Assembly (NCBI GenBank): GCA_947454525.1
Contig: CANGJM010000004.1
Location: 62,001 to 126,000, forward strand
Origin: Flavobacteriales bacterium
Lineage (GTDB): Bacteria; Bacteroidota; Bacteroidia; Flavobacteriales_D; Crocinitomicaceae
Length of the DNA: 64,000 nucleotides
Direction: 5' to 3'
In this document: piece by piece, positions 44,648 to 53,286 of the stretch
Position numbering within the stretch: position 1 is the stretch's first letter
Layout of the letters: each line of letters begins with the position of its first letter
Notes under the pieces: model-generated
The model's database searches: none
The model's input: only the letters and a program-made list of their open reading frames with translations
What the model was told of the DNA's origin: nothing
Made by a program: the position numbers and the translations under genes

Positions 44648-45784
44648 ATGAAAAAAAATCTACTTAAATCACTTTTTTTGGGATTGAGCATCTTGTTCTT
44701 TTCTCAATTCACCTTTGCTCAATTGAGCATCACTCCGGCGAGTGGGCCAAATGTTTGTGACGGAACCGCTGCGTTGAGCAACCCATCTTCGGTTATTCAA
44801 TCATCCATCACTTGGTATGGAATGGGCGCTGTCATCGCTACCAATACCTATCAAATTGGAAATTTGTGTCCAGGGAATTACGGTGTATACTATAATCAAA
44901 GTAATCCGGCAGGTGGAATTGATTCTATGACTGCAACTTTCATCATTTTAGGTGGTGGACCGAATCCATGTGCGAATTTCAATGTAAGCTTAACAACAAC
45001 GCCTTGTTCGACGGTTAGTTCAAATGATGGTTCTATTTCACCGAATGTGACAGGTGGAACTGCTCCTTACGCCTATTTGTGGAGTCAAGGATCTGTTACA
45101 CAGAATATTATCAACCTCATTCCGGGATTCACATATTGTGTAAACGTCGTTGATGCGAATGGTTGCCAAATGAATGTATGTGATTCCATGACCGTTTCTG
45201 GAGCAAATACGGGAGACACTTTAGTCGTTAACAATGCAAATTGTGGTCCGGCAGCAGTTGGAACGTTTGTTCAACAATACGAAGATTGTAATTTTTACTT
45301 TAATGCATGTACAGGAGCTAGTATGACCTCGTCAACGATGATTGGAAATGATACTTTGCAAACAGTTTGGACATTTGTGGATTCAATGAACTTCACTATG
45401 GCAACCTACACTGTCTATTACTACATTCCAAATGGAATGGCAAATGGTTGTGTGAACTTGCAGTTTATTCTGTATTGTCCAATTAAATCAAGCAATATCA
45501 AAACAATTGTGGTGAACGATATGGTACAATTAAGTGGGGTGAATGAAATCGTTAAAAATCCATTTAGTGTGATCAATCCAATGGGGAATGAGTTAAGCGT
45601 TCAATTTGATGAGGTGACAACTGGAACGATGCGTTTGTACAACATGAACGGACAAGTGGTGAAAACACAATTGTTATCTTCTGTTCAACAAGCAACAATC
45701 GCTACATCGAATGTACCAGCTGGAACATACTTCTTCCAATTAGAAGTAGGTTCAACGGTTTATACACAGAAAGTGATCAAATAA
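44648..45784 (+). CDS. Secreted protein with type A sorting domain
   Basis: 378 residues from the ATG at 44648 (signal peptide MKKNLLKSLFLGLSILFFSQ; an ATG four codons earlier at 44636 is also possible). Two SprB-like/Ig-like repeats lie between about 105 and 190 (TTPCSTVSSNDGSISPNVTGGTAPYAYLWS, VVDANGCQMNVCDSMTV). The C-terminal 80 residues are a type A T9SS sorting domain: NPFSVINPMGNELSV, TGTMRLYNMNGQVVKTQ, NVPAGTYFFQLEVGSTVYTQKVIK. It would be exported by the type IX system and released or attached to surface glycolipid. Confidence 0.87.
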   Translation: MKKNLLKSLFLGLSILFFSQFTFAQLSITPASGPNVCDGTAALSNPSSVIQSSITWYGMGAVIATNTYQIGNLCPGNYGVYYNQSNPAGGIDSMTATFIILGGGPNPCANFNVSLTTTPCSTVSSNDGSISPNVTGGTAPYAYLWSQGSVTQNIINLIPGFTYCVNVVDANGCQMNVCDSMTVSGANTGDTLVVNNANCGPAAVGTFVQQYEDCNFYFNACTGASMTSSTMIGNDTLQTVWTFVDSMNFTMATYTVYYYIPNGMANGCVNLQFILYCPIKSSNIKTIVVNDMVQLSGVNEIVKNPFSVINPMGNELSVQFDEVTTGTMRLYNMNGQVVKTQLLSSVQQATIATSNVPAGTYFFQLEVGSTVYTQKVIK

Positions 45785-45803
45785 GAATCAATCGAATAGA
45801 TTT

Positions 45804-45838
45804 AATGCCCTGGCGAGTTCGTCAGGGCATTTTTTTTG
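45804..45838 (+). terminator. Intrinsic terminator after type A cargo gene
   Basis: AATGCCCTG (45804-45812), a ten-base loop, CAGGGCATT (45823-45831), continuing into a T run to 45837. Confidence 0.9.
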
Positions 45839-45885
45839 ATATAAAGTCTGATGTTTATTGATTGACGATCCTCGTTGAATTATAT

Positions 45886-45893
45886 TACTTTTG
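45886..45893 (+). promoter_or_regulatory. Promoter -7 element TACTTTTG
   Basis: TAnnTTTG match four bases before the GTG at 45898, again implying a very short or absent leader. Confidence 0.4.
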
Positions 45894-45897
45894 TTCA

Positions 45898-46200
45898 GTG
45901 AAGAATAAAATTATTTCCGGTTTATTATTGCTCACCTTTTTCGTGTTACTTACGCCACGTGAATGGTGGCATGATTGCCATCACAAACAATTCTCCACGA
46001 CTTCAATAAGTGAAAGTCATTTCGATGATGGTTCCTGTGATATTTGTGACATCGACTTGGGATTTTTCACGATTCAATCGATTCTTTTTTACCGTTCGGA
46101 TAAACCGACACTTCCAACTGTTGTTTCTGCTGGACTTTTGGATAAAGAGAACACTCCTTATCTGTCTTTTTCACTTCGAGGACCACCTTATAACGCTTAA
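45898..46200 (+). CDS. Small exported His/Cys protein preceding a TonB receptor
   Basis: 100 residues. The GTG at 45898 gives a signal-anchor MKNKIISGLLLLTFFVLLTP followed by REWWHDCHHKQF, SHFDDGSCDICDIDLGFF, and a C-terminal FSLRGPPYN. In-frame codons upstream overlap the promoter element. His/Cys clusters (HDCHH, CDICD) suggest metal binding. Small Bacteroidota proteins with this layout (membrane segment, HxC and CxxC clusters, an RxPP end) are familiar to me next to TonB-dependent receptors; I have no biochemical function to assign. Confidence 0.65.
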   Translation: MKNKIISGLLLLTFFVLLTPREWWHDCHHKQFSTTSISESHFDDGSCDICDIDLGFFTIQSILFYRSDKPTLPTVVSAGLLDKENTPYLSFSLRGPPYNA

Positions 46201-46294
46201 GATTTGATGGATGTACCGTTGACAAAAGTCAATAGGTGAACATTCATTTGCATGGACGCTGCGTTTCCGCTTTTTGGCTCGTAGTTGTTTTCAT

Positions 46295-46313
46295 GGATGA
46301 ACAGCATTCATCC
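46295..46313 (+). repeat. Hairpin in the leader region of the TonB receptor gene
   Basis: GGATGAA (46295-46301), five-base loop, TTCATCC (46307-46313). A second short hairpin, TTGAC-AAAA-GTCAA, lies at 46219-46232. The 200-base gap from 46201 to 46402 holds no other clear signal and matches no riboswitch I can recognise. Confidence 0.35.
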
Positions 46314-46402
46314 TTCAGCCTAAAATGTATTTTTCGTTTCATAAAGACTCGGGAAACCATTCGCAGGAAGTATTTATGAAGTGTCTTAGAAGTAAATCAC
46401 AT

Positions 46403-48685
46403 ATGAAGTTTATTGCATTACTCGTCGCCTTTGTTGCTTTGTCGACAAACGCACAAAAAGAACTAACAGGTTTTGTTAAAAGTAAACGAACAAACCTTCC
46501 GATTGCCAATGCGCGCATTCACATAGAAGAAACAGGAGAAAGCTCCGTTTCAGATGAAACAGGAGCCTTTATGTTTCTTGGTTATTATCCAGAAAGCATC
46601 CATTTGCATGTTTCGGCCATCGAATTTGAATCAAAAGTTTTGGCATTCACACAATCCGCGCAAGCACAAGGAAGACAGTATCTAGTGGGGAGCAAAATTG
46701 AAATCTATTTAGCAGAAAGGCATTTGGACCTTGAAGAAATTACCGTGTCAACCGGAATCAATGTTCAAAAAAATAAGAGTCCATTTCTGATTGAAACCCG
46801 AAAATTGTCCGATTTGAATGGAATTTCCACCATCAACATGGGAGAAGCGTTAGCAAAGATTCCGGGTGTTTACCAATCCAGTTTTGGAAATGGCATTTCA
46901 AAACCGGTCATTCGAGGATTACAGGGAATTCGTGTAGTCAGTTTATTGAATGGCATGCGTATGGAAGGACAGCAATGGGGTGGAGATCATGGAATGGGAA
47001 TTTCTGAAGTTGGAATTGGTTCAGTTGAGGTGATCAAAGGTCCTGCATCTTTATTGTACGGTGCGGATGCCTTGGGAGGTGTTTTGTATTATTCAGACGA
47101 AGCGTATGCTGCTGTTAATTCTCAATCTGTAAATGTTCAGTCGATATATCACAGCAATACAAACGGAGGAACACTGCGAATGCTGTACAAGCAATCGAAT
47201 CAGAAATTCCGGTTTTTAATCGGTGGAAGCTATGCCAATCATGCCGATTTTCAGTTGCCAAACCAGAAATTCGCTCAAAATTCGCGTTTCAACGAATCGG
47301 TTTTAAAGACAGCTCTTTCGTGGAACGGAAAAAACAAGGTTCATCACTTGCGTTATTCGTTTAACCACGTGATGAGTGGTTTGCCCGGACACACCCATGA
47401 CTCCATTCTCAATCCACTTGAATTCCAATCCGAATTGCAACGACGAAAACAAACGATTCCAGCTCAATTTTTCGATAATCATTACCTATCCTTTGAAAAC
47501 AAATGGTTTTTAGAAAAAAATGAAGTTTCCTTGTTGCTTGGACAAACCATGAATCAATTAACCGAATACGACGAGGAAGCAACGATTCCAGGAATTCAAA
47601 TGCGTTTGTGGAATTCGTTGTACACGGCAAAATGGACCCATACTTTTCATCAAAAGCTAAAAGTGGTCAATGGAATGCAAGGAATGTTTCAAAACAACGT
47701 AAATGAACCGGATGCCACCGAGCGCTTATTGCCAAATTCTCTTTCTTTCGATAATGGACTTTTCTCGATGTGGATGTATTCCATGGATCGCTGGAATTTT
47801 CAAGCAGGATTGCGTTATGATTTGAGATACATCAAGACGTTGGAGGACTTTAAAGGAAAACAAGCGATTTCAACATTTTATGGAAGTCCAAATGCGTCCA
47901 TCGGCGCCGTTTATTCCACAGACAAGTTTACCTTTCGAACGAATGTTTCAACGGGATATCGTGCGCCACATCCATCGGAATTGTTAGCAAACGGCTTTCA
48001 TCACGGTGCTTTACGCTACGAAATTGGGGATGAACAACTGCGTCCGGAACGAGCAAGTCAGTTGGACGTAAGCTTCGAAGTAAAAAGAGATCACTTGGTC
48101 TTGTTTGTGAATCCATTTTTGAATAATATTCAGCAGTTTATTTACCTGCAACCGATTGATTCAATGGTGGATAATTTACCCGTGTTTGCATACAAGCAAC
48201 TGAATAAAGTACTTTTTTACGGAAGCGATTTCGGAGTGCATTACCATCCTCATTTTGCACATGATTTACACCTAGAAGCAACGTATTCCTATTTAAACGT
48301 GCTGACTTCAACGGATAGTAGTGTGTCGATGATTCCACCAGGTCGCTTCATGATGAGTCTTCGCTACCAATTGGATCTTGGGAAAAAAATACAAATCAAG
48401 GATCTGCTCGTTCAATATACGTTTATGAACAAGCAAAACAAGCTTGCCTTTAATGAGACAGCGAGTCCGTCGTATCAGTTGCTCGACGCTTCTGTACAAT
48501 TAAAATGGAATGGAAAAACGGCCATGGATGTACAATTTGGTTGTAGAAATATCCTAAATACGAGCTACATCGATCACCTGTCTAGACTTAAAAACATTTC
48601 CATGGCAAGTCCAGGAAGAAATATCTATATCAGTATCAATTTTAACATCAGTCAGCATCTAAAAAAGAAAAAGGACGAAAATTAA
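46403..48685 (+). CDS. TonB-dependent outer-membrane receptor
   Basis: About 760 residues from the ATG at 46403 (signal peptide MKFIALLVAFVALSTNAQ; ATG at 46376 is an alternative). A carboxypeptidase-like domain (about 20-105, KELTGFVKSKRTNLPIANARIHI) precedes the plug (VSTGINVQKN, MGEALAKIPGVYQSSFGNGISKPVIRGLQGIRVVSLLNGMRMEGQQWGGDHG) and a 22-strand-type barrel. The barrel motif TGYRAPHPSELLANGFHHGALRYEIGDEQLRPERASQLD resembles ZnuD-type zinc receptors, and His-rich loops (GDHGM, GLPGHTHDS, FHHG) are present, so a transition metal is a reasonable guess. The His/Cys protein just upstream fits that. Confidence 0.85.
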   Translation: MKFIALLVAFVALSTNAQKELTGFVKSKRTNLPIANARIHIEETGESSVSDETGAFMFLGYYPESIHLHVSAIEFESKVLAFTQSAQAQGRQYLVGSKIEIYLAERHLDLEEITVSTGINVQKNKSPFLIETRKLSDLNGISTINMGEALAKIPGVYQSSFGNGISKPVIRGLQGIRVVSLLNGMRMEGQQWGGDHGMGISEVGIGSVEVIKGPASLLYGADALGGVLYYSDEAYAAVNSQSVNVQSIYHSNTNGGTLRMLYKQSNQKFRFLIGGSYANHADFQLPNQKFAQNSRFNESVLKTALSWNGKNKVHHLRYSFNHVMSGLPGHTHDSILNPLEFQSELQRRKQTIPAQFFDNHYLSFENKWFLEKNEVSLLLGQTMNQLTEYDEEATIPGIQMRLWNSLYTAKWTHTFHQKLKVVNGMQGMFQNNVNEPDATERLLPNSLSFDNGLFSMWMYSMDRWNFQAGLRYDLRYIKTLEDFKGKQAISTFYGSPNASIGAVYSTDKFTFRTNVSTGYRAPHPSELLANGFHHGALRYEIGDEQLRPERASQLDVSFEVKRDHLVLFVNPFLNNIQQFIYLQPIDSMVDNLPVFAYKQLNKVLFYGSDFGVHYHPHFAHDLHLEATYSYLNVLTSTDSSVSMIPPGRFMMSLRYQLDLGKKIQIKDLLVQYTFMNKQNKLAFNETASPSYQLLDASVQLKWNGKTAMDVQFGCRNILNTSYIDHLSRLKNISMASPGRNIYISINFNISQHLKKKKDEN

Positions 48686-48703
48686 TCTTGTTGAATGTCC
48701 GCC

Positions 48704-49264
48704 TTAAGAAATCTCAATACCGAAAGGAATGAGGAGTCCAGCTAGTCCTTCTTGACTGAATTTGGCGCCCTTCATTCGGTTGTTCGATGGATCAATGATG
48801 AATCCTTGCGCTCCTGTAAAATTCGCTTTTTCTAGGTTGCTCATTTGAAATACAGATCCAGTGAGCTGACATCCTTCAAAAGAGACGCCTTCTAGTCCAG
48901 CCTCGGTGAAATCAACTTCTGTTAATCGGCAATTCGAAAATTTTGTTCCCTTCAATGGACATTGGTAAAAGAAGGAATAATCCAATGTGCAGGATTCAAA
49001 CGTACATTTTAGTCCGTAGGGATTGCAGTCCTCAAAATGAATTCCCATGAGCTTACAGTCACGGAAATAGGCATCGCGAAAGGATGTTTTTTTACTTCGA
49101 ATAGAACTGAGGTCACAACTGATGAATTCGCAATCGACGAAGGTGAAATTCGATAAATCCGCACCATTCAGTTGGCATGATTGAAAGACACAATTTTCGT
49201 ATTCCGCTGTGGATATTTGCTCAAACGTTAATCCTTCAAAGGTTTGATCGGTAATATAGTCCAT
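48704..49264 (-). CDS. Pentapeptide-repeat protein
   Basis: 186 residues forming a right-handed quadrilateral helix of A(D/N)LxX-type units, e.g. FEQISTAEYENCVFQSCQLNGADLSNFTFVDCEF, SFRDAYFRDCKLMGIHFEDC, FTEAGLEGVSFEGCQL. The C-terminal block PSNNRMKGAKFSQEGLAGLL is found in Qnr/McbG-like proteins, which protect gyrase from quinolones or microcins, but many chromosomal members have other roles. Cys at the inner positions is frequent. Start codon shares a base with the stop of the SGNH-PKD gene (TAATG arrangement). Confidence 0.85.
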   Translation of the reverse strand: MDYITDQTFEGLTFEQISTAEYENCVFQSCQLNGADLSNFTFVDCEFISCDLSSIRSKKTSFRDAYFRDCKLMGIHFEDCNPYGLKCTFESCTLDYSFFYQCPLKGTKFSNCRLTEVDFTEAGLEGVSFEGCQLTGSVFQMSNLEKANFTGAQGFIIDPSNNRMKGAKFSQEGLAGLLIPFGIEIS

Positions 49265-50496
49265 TAGTGCAAGCGTTGGATCAGTACGTAGTGATCAAAA
49301 TCAATTCGAATCATGAAAATGTCTGGATTATAAGGAAACGTAATCGTTCCGTCAGAATTAACCGTATGTGAAACATAGATTTTTTGTCCGGCAAGGTTTA
49401 GGGCTTCGATGTTCATTACTTCGAAAAGTCTAGTTTGACAAACGAAATCACCTTGTTCATTTTGATAAAGGTACGGCCATTGTGTCGTGATGTCGTCTAA
49501 GGAAACGGTATTCACGGTGATTTGCTGTTGAACCGTATCCATTCCACATGCGCCACTTGCGAAGAGCGTTACGGTGTATGTGCCTGCAACATAAGTGTGT
49601 GTTGGATTTTGTCCAAATCCTACTGGACTTCCGTCCCCGAAATCCCAAACGAGGTTTCCAGGTGAACTTGTTGTTGCAGCAAAAAGGACATCGTATTGAT
49701 TGACACCAGCGACAAAAGAAGCGTTGAACAAAGAGTCATGGTGGACTAATTTCCACGTTGGGATGCTGTCAAGTACAATTGTACTAGCAACTTGCTGTAA
49801 AATCGCGCACGTTTGCGGATCTAGTCCAGCCGTATAACTAGCGCCAACAGAAGATTTTTGGAATAAAGAACTGTAAAACGTACAAGCCGCTAAATAAGAT
49901 CCTTCCAGGCTAGGGTGGGAGCCATCTCCGGCGTATAAGTTGATTGCTGGATAATTGTCACGCACATATTTCCACGCAACACCGACAGGTGAAACGGAAG
50001 CGTTTGTTGAATCTGCGATGCGTAAGTATGCATTTCGCAAGCGGGTATTCATTTTATCAAAGGTATTGATGGAATCCCATTGCGGATCTCCAACTTGACG
50101 TCCCCAAGTCATGTAATAATTCACTTGTGAACAGCCATTAGACGCATACACGCTATCGGAAATTTGTTCCGCATAAGGCAATGATTGTTGATTCACTTGA
50201 TCGAAGGGAAAACTAGGTTCCTGACTTTGTCCTTGCAATACAACGAAATTCCATGGTTTTGAATGAATCTTAGTGTAGGTTGTTGCATCATACGCATGAG
50301 ATTGAAAAGTGAATCCACCATTCATTTTACTATCCATGAGCATGTGATCACCCAATGATTCTGTTAAATCTTGCACCATTTGAGGTAAATTGTTTACGCT
50401 CAAATAACTATTCCCAATAAATAGAACGGAAATGCTGTCTTGTGTCCAAGAGAGTTGAACCACCAAAACAAAAAAGATACTTGCTATTAATTTCAT
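49264..50496 (-). CDS. Secreted SGNH-like hydrolase with PKD domain
   Basis: 410 residues: signal peptide (VQLSWTQ), then an SGNH-hydrolase-like domain of the DUF4886 type with block I VLFIGNSY, block III FVVLQGQSQEPSFP and block V DGSHPSLEGSYLAA, followed by a PKD domain (about 250-330; WDFGDGSPVGFGQNPTHTYVAGTYTVTL). The C-terminal 75 residues resemble but do not clearly match a sorting domain (EALNLAGQKIYVSHTVNSDGTITFPYN). An extracellular or surface carbohydrate esterase is plausible. Coupled to the downstream pentapeptide gene. Confidence 0.8.
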   Translation of the reverse strand: MKLIASIFFVLVVQLSWTQDSISVLFIGNSYLSVNNLPQMVQDLTESLGDHMLMDSKMNGGFTFQSHAYDATTYTKIHSKPWNFVVLQGQSQEPSFPFDQVNQQSLPYAEQISDSVYASNGCSQVNYYMTWGRQVGDPQWDSINTFDKMNTRLRNAYLRIADSTNASVSPVGVAWKYVRDNYPAINLYAGDGSHPSLEGSYLAACTFYSSLFQKSSVGASYTAGLDPQTCAILQQVASTIVLDSIPTWKLVHHDSLFNASFVAGVNQYDVLFAATTSSPGNLVWDFGDGSPVGFGQNPTHTYVAGTYTVTLFASGACGMDTVQQQITVNTVSLDDITTQWPYLYQNEQGDFVCQTRLFEVMNIEALNLAGQKIYVSHTVNSDGTITFPYNPDIFMIRIDFDHYVLIQRLH

Positions 50497-50505
50497 GAGA
50501 CGAAT

Positions 50506-51306
50506 TTACGGATTTTTTGGATGAGCGGTAAGTGCATAAACCATGGGGATTTTATTCACTAAATGTTTTACTTGAAAACGATTTGGTTCCACTTCAATTA
50601 AGTCATTCAAGCAATCGTATGGAGAGAAGGGGTATTCCGAGAAATGATTGATCGTTAATCCAGCTTTTTGAAGCGCTTGGTAGACTTCGCTGAGACCATG
50701 ATTCCAAGTGATGGTGGTGTCGGTGATTTCAATTTCTTTGTCAGCATAAGAGCTAGACACTTCTTCAATGATAGGACTTTCCTGAAAATAATTATAGGCA
50801 AGCTGCTTAAAATCATTATCGAACATCCAAACGACCGGATGAAAGTCGACGAAAATGAGTTTTCCTCCTGGCTTTAATCGTTCGGCTATAACTTTCGCCC
50901 ATTTAGTCAAATCGGGAAGCCAACCAATGGTTCCGTAAGTCGTGTAAACGATGTCGAATTTCTCTGATAGGTGTTCGGATGTGCTATAGACATCGCAACA
51001 AATAAATTTCGCGTCGACGGATAATTCCGCAGCGAGATTTTGTGCTTCTCTAATAGCTTTATCAGAAAAGTCGATGCCTGTTACAGATGCTCCCATGCGT
51101 GCGAGGGAAAGTGTGTCCTGTCCGAAATGACATTGCAGATGGAGTATTTTTTTTCCTTCAATAGTTCCTAAAAGAGCCAGTTCAATTTCTTTCAACGAAC
51201 TTTCTCCCGCTCGGAATGCATCCATTTGATAAAAGTCGGAAGTTAAGTGTCCATCAACTCGGTTGTTCCAATTTTGACGGTTTAATTCTAGGTAGTTGTT
51301 CTCCAT
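50506..51306 (-). CDS. Class I SAM-dependent methyltransferase
   Basis: 266 residues. Opening NRQNWNNRVDGHL, then motif I region KILHLQCHFGQDTLSLARMGASVTGIDFSDKAI, motif II FDIVYTTYGTIGWLPDL and motif III LKPGGKLIFVDFHPVVWMF. This is the methyltransferase-11/25 type common in Bacteroidota; the substrate is unknown. Nine bases separate it from the SGNH gene, so they may share a transcript. It is divergent from the efflux regulator with 127 bases between. Confidence 0.85.
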   Translation of the reverse strand: MENNYLELNRQNWNNRVDGHLTSDFYQMDAFRAGESSLKEIELALLGTIEGKKILHLQCHFGQDTLSLARMGASVTGIDFSDKAIREAQNLAAELSVDAKFICCDVYSTSEHLSEKFDIVYTTYGTIGWLPDLTKWAKVIAERLKPGGKLIFVDFHPVVWMFDNDFKQLAYNYFQESPIIEEVSSSYADKEIEITDTTITWNHGLSEVYQALQKAGLTINHFSEYPFSPYDCLNDLIEVEPNRFQVKHLVNKIPMVYALTAHPKNP

Positions 51307-51371
51307 TTAGTAAAAATAAGAGAATGTGTTAGAAGCAAGTCCTGGTAGAATGTAAAATGTATAAAAAAAAG

Positions 51372-51397
51372 TTTGGTTCTTTTAATTCAGAACCAAA
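51372..51397. promoter_or_regulatory. Operator-like inverted repeat
   Basis: TTTGGTTCT, eight bases, AGAACCAAA: a perfect 9-bp inverted repeat. It covers the -33 position of the promoter at 51407-51414, so a bound dimer would block RNA polymerase. The adjacent regulator is the obvious candidate ligand. Confidence 0.75.
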
Positions 51398-51406
51398 AGA
51401 ACATTG

Positions 51407-51414
51407 TATCTTTG
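51407..51414 (+). promoter_or_regulatory. Efflux-operon promoter -7 element TATCTTTG
   Basis: Perfect TAnnTTTG, 19 bases before the ATG at 51434 and nine bases downstream of the inverted repeat. Confidence 0.65.
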
Positions 51415-51433
51415 CACCCGAATTTGAACAACT

Positions 51434-51919
51434 ATGATAGAATTAAGCACGGAACAACTTGAAATCATTCAGAAAATGAGTGTATTTCAAGTGAGAGCAG
51501 GTATGCCTCCAACGGAAGCACGTATTCTGGCTTTGTTGTTGGTTTCGGATCGAACGGAATTAACCTTCGATGAAATTAGGGAAACCTTGAGTACAAGTAA
51601 AAGCGCTGTAAGTACTGCTTTAAATACGCTTGTTTTACGCAATAAGGTTGAGTCAATTACCATTCCAGGAGATCGCAAGCGCTATTTTAAACACCAATTG
51701 AAAAATTGGAATGCAAATGCCAAAGATGGATTAGAGAAACTACTCAGTGTAAATCAATTACTCAAAGAGATTTTAGCTGTTCGTACAAGCGAAACGGAAG
51801 ATTTTAATCGGGACATGCGAAATGTCATTGCCTTCATCGATTTCATGCAAGTGGAATTGGTTCAGGTTTTTGAAAAATGGAATAATCTACAAAACAAAGA
51901 AAACAAAGAAAACAACTAA
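51434..51919 (+). CDS. GbsR/MarR-type transcriptional regulator
   Basis: 161 residues with a winged helix-turn-helix: PPTEARILALLLVSDRTELTFDEIRETLSTSKSAVSTALNTLVLRNKVESITIPGDRKRYF, in which TFDEIRETLSTSKSAVSTALNTL is the recognition region. The C-terminal half is helical and probably dimerises. It heads an operon with TolC, HlyD and RND genes and most likely represses it from the inverted repeat at 51372-51397; ligand unknown. Four bases separate it from the tolC-like gene. Confidence 0.87.
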   Translation: MIELSTEQLEIIQKMSVFQVRAGMPPTEARILALLLVSDRTELTFDEIRETLSTSKSAVSTALNTLVLRNKVESITIPGDRKRYFKHQLKNWNANAKDGLEKLLSVNQLLKEILAVRTSETEDFNRDMRNVIAFIDFMQVELVQVFEKWNNLQNKENKENN

Positions 51920-51922
51920 AAT

Positions 51923-53278
51923 ATGATGCAACAACTCTCTCTTATCAAACGCAGCACTTTCTTGCTTTTTGTCGCCATGATTACTTCGGTAGCACATGGG
52001 CAGCAAGGAACGTCCTTCACACTTCAAGACGCGGTCGTTTATGGTGTGGCACATCAAGTGAATATTCAAAAATCCAAATTGGAATTGGATAAAAACGAAC
52101 AAAAGTTCAATGAAGCTTTGGCGATGTATCTTCCACATGTTCAGGCTTCTGGCGGGGTGAATAACAACTTGAAGTTGGCTACCAGTATCCTTCCTGGAGC
52201 TATTTTTGGTCAGCCAGGACAAGACGTAGCGGTCAGATTTGGAACGAAATATACCGTGAATGGATTCATTGATGCTTCTCAAGTGATTTACGACCAATCG
52301 TTAATTACCGGATTAAGCGCAAACAAAGAAGTCCAAACCATCACACAATTGACCGTAAACAAAAGTGAAGAACAAGTTATTTTCGACGTTGCCATTGCTT
52401 ATTACAATGTCCAACTGATCGGACTTCAAAAAGAAATTATTCAAGCGAACGTAAAAAAGTTGGATAGTCTGTTGAAAATCACCAAAGTTCAATTAGATCT
52501 CGGATTTGCGAAACAATTGGATTACAATAAATTGAAAGTAAATCGCACCAATTTAGAAACGGAGTTGTCCAACATTGAGTTAAATTACCAGCAGCAATTA
52601 GTCTACTTGAAATACGTGATGGCTTATCCCTTGGATCAAGCGATTCAGCTGACTACGAATGTTGAGCAGGAAAAAGTAACGTCTTCGATTGCGACGAAAA
52701 TGGACGTGACAAACAACCTCGATTTTCAACTGTTGATGGCACAACGTCGCATGACCAATATTAACATTAATCAATTGAAAGCGGGGTATTTACCAAGTTT
52801 TTCATTGGGATTCCGTTATGGGTATCAAGCTCAGCGCAATCAATTGGATTTTCTCAGCAGTGCAACGACCTGGTATCCAAATTCAGTGTTGTCGATTAAC
52901 ATGAATCTTCCCATTTTTGATGGATTAACGAAACACGCGAAAATCCAACAGTTGAGCATTCAACAGAAACAGAGTGCATTGGACGAAGAACAACTGAAAA
53001 ACACCTTGAATTTCCAAATGAAAAACATGGAGACCAAGTTGAATGTGAGTTTAGGTTCGATGGAAACACAGCGAAACAACTTGCAATTGGCGGAAGAGAT
53101 TTATCAAACCACCATGTTGCAATATGAAGCGGGCATCATCAGTACGGCAGAATTGTTGAATGTAGAAACCAGTTTAAAGGAGGCACAAACGAATTATTTG
53201 CGTGCGGTGGCACAAATCCGAATGGCGGAGTTGGAAGCGTTAAAAGCAGCAGGAAATATCAAATCAATCATTAAATAG
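51923..53278 (+). CDS. TolC-family outer-membrane efflux channel
   Basis: 451 residues: signal peptide (SVAHGQQ), then two TolC repeats with long amphipathic helices and the family hallmarks FTLQDAVVYGVAHQVNIQKSKLELDKNEQKFNEALAMYLP at the N-terminus and VLSINMNLPIFDGLTKHAKIQQLSI (the LxLPIFDG block) in the second half. Forms the outer-membrane duct for the RND pump encoded downstream. Confidence 0.93.
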   Translation: MMQQLSLIKRSTFLLFVAMITSVAHGQQGTSFTLQDAVVYGVAHQVNIQKSKLELDKNEQKFNEALAMYLPHVQASGGVNNNLKLATSILPGAIFGQPGQDVAVRFGTKYTVNGFIDASQVIYDQSLITGLSANKEVQTITQLTVNKSEEQVIFDVAIAYYNVQLIGLQKEIIQANVKKLDSLLKITKVQLDLGFAKQLDYNKLKVNRTNLETELSNIELNYQQQLVYLKYVMAYPLDQAIQLTTNVEQEKVTSSIATKMDVTNNLDFQLLMAQRRMTNININQLKAGYLPSFSLGFRYGYQAQRNQLDFLSSATTWYPNSVLSINMNLPIFDGLTKHAKIQQLSIQQKQSALDEEQLKNTLNFQMKNMETKLNVSLGSMETQRNNLQLAEEIYQTTMLQYEAGIISTAELLNVETSLKEAQTNYLRAVAQIRMAELEALKAAGNIKSIIK

Positions 53279-53286
53279 TGAATACC

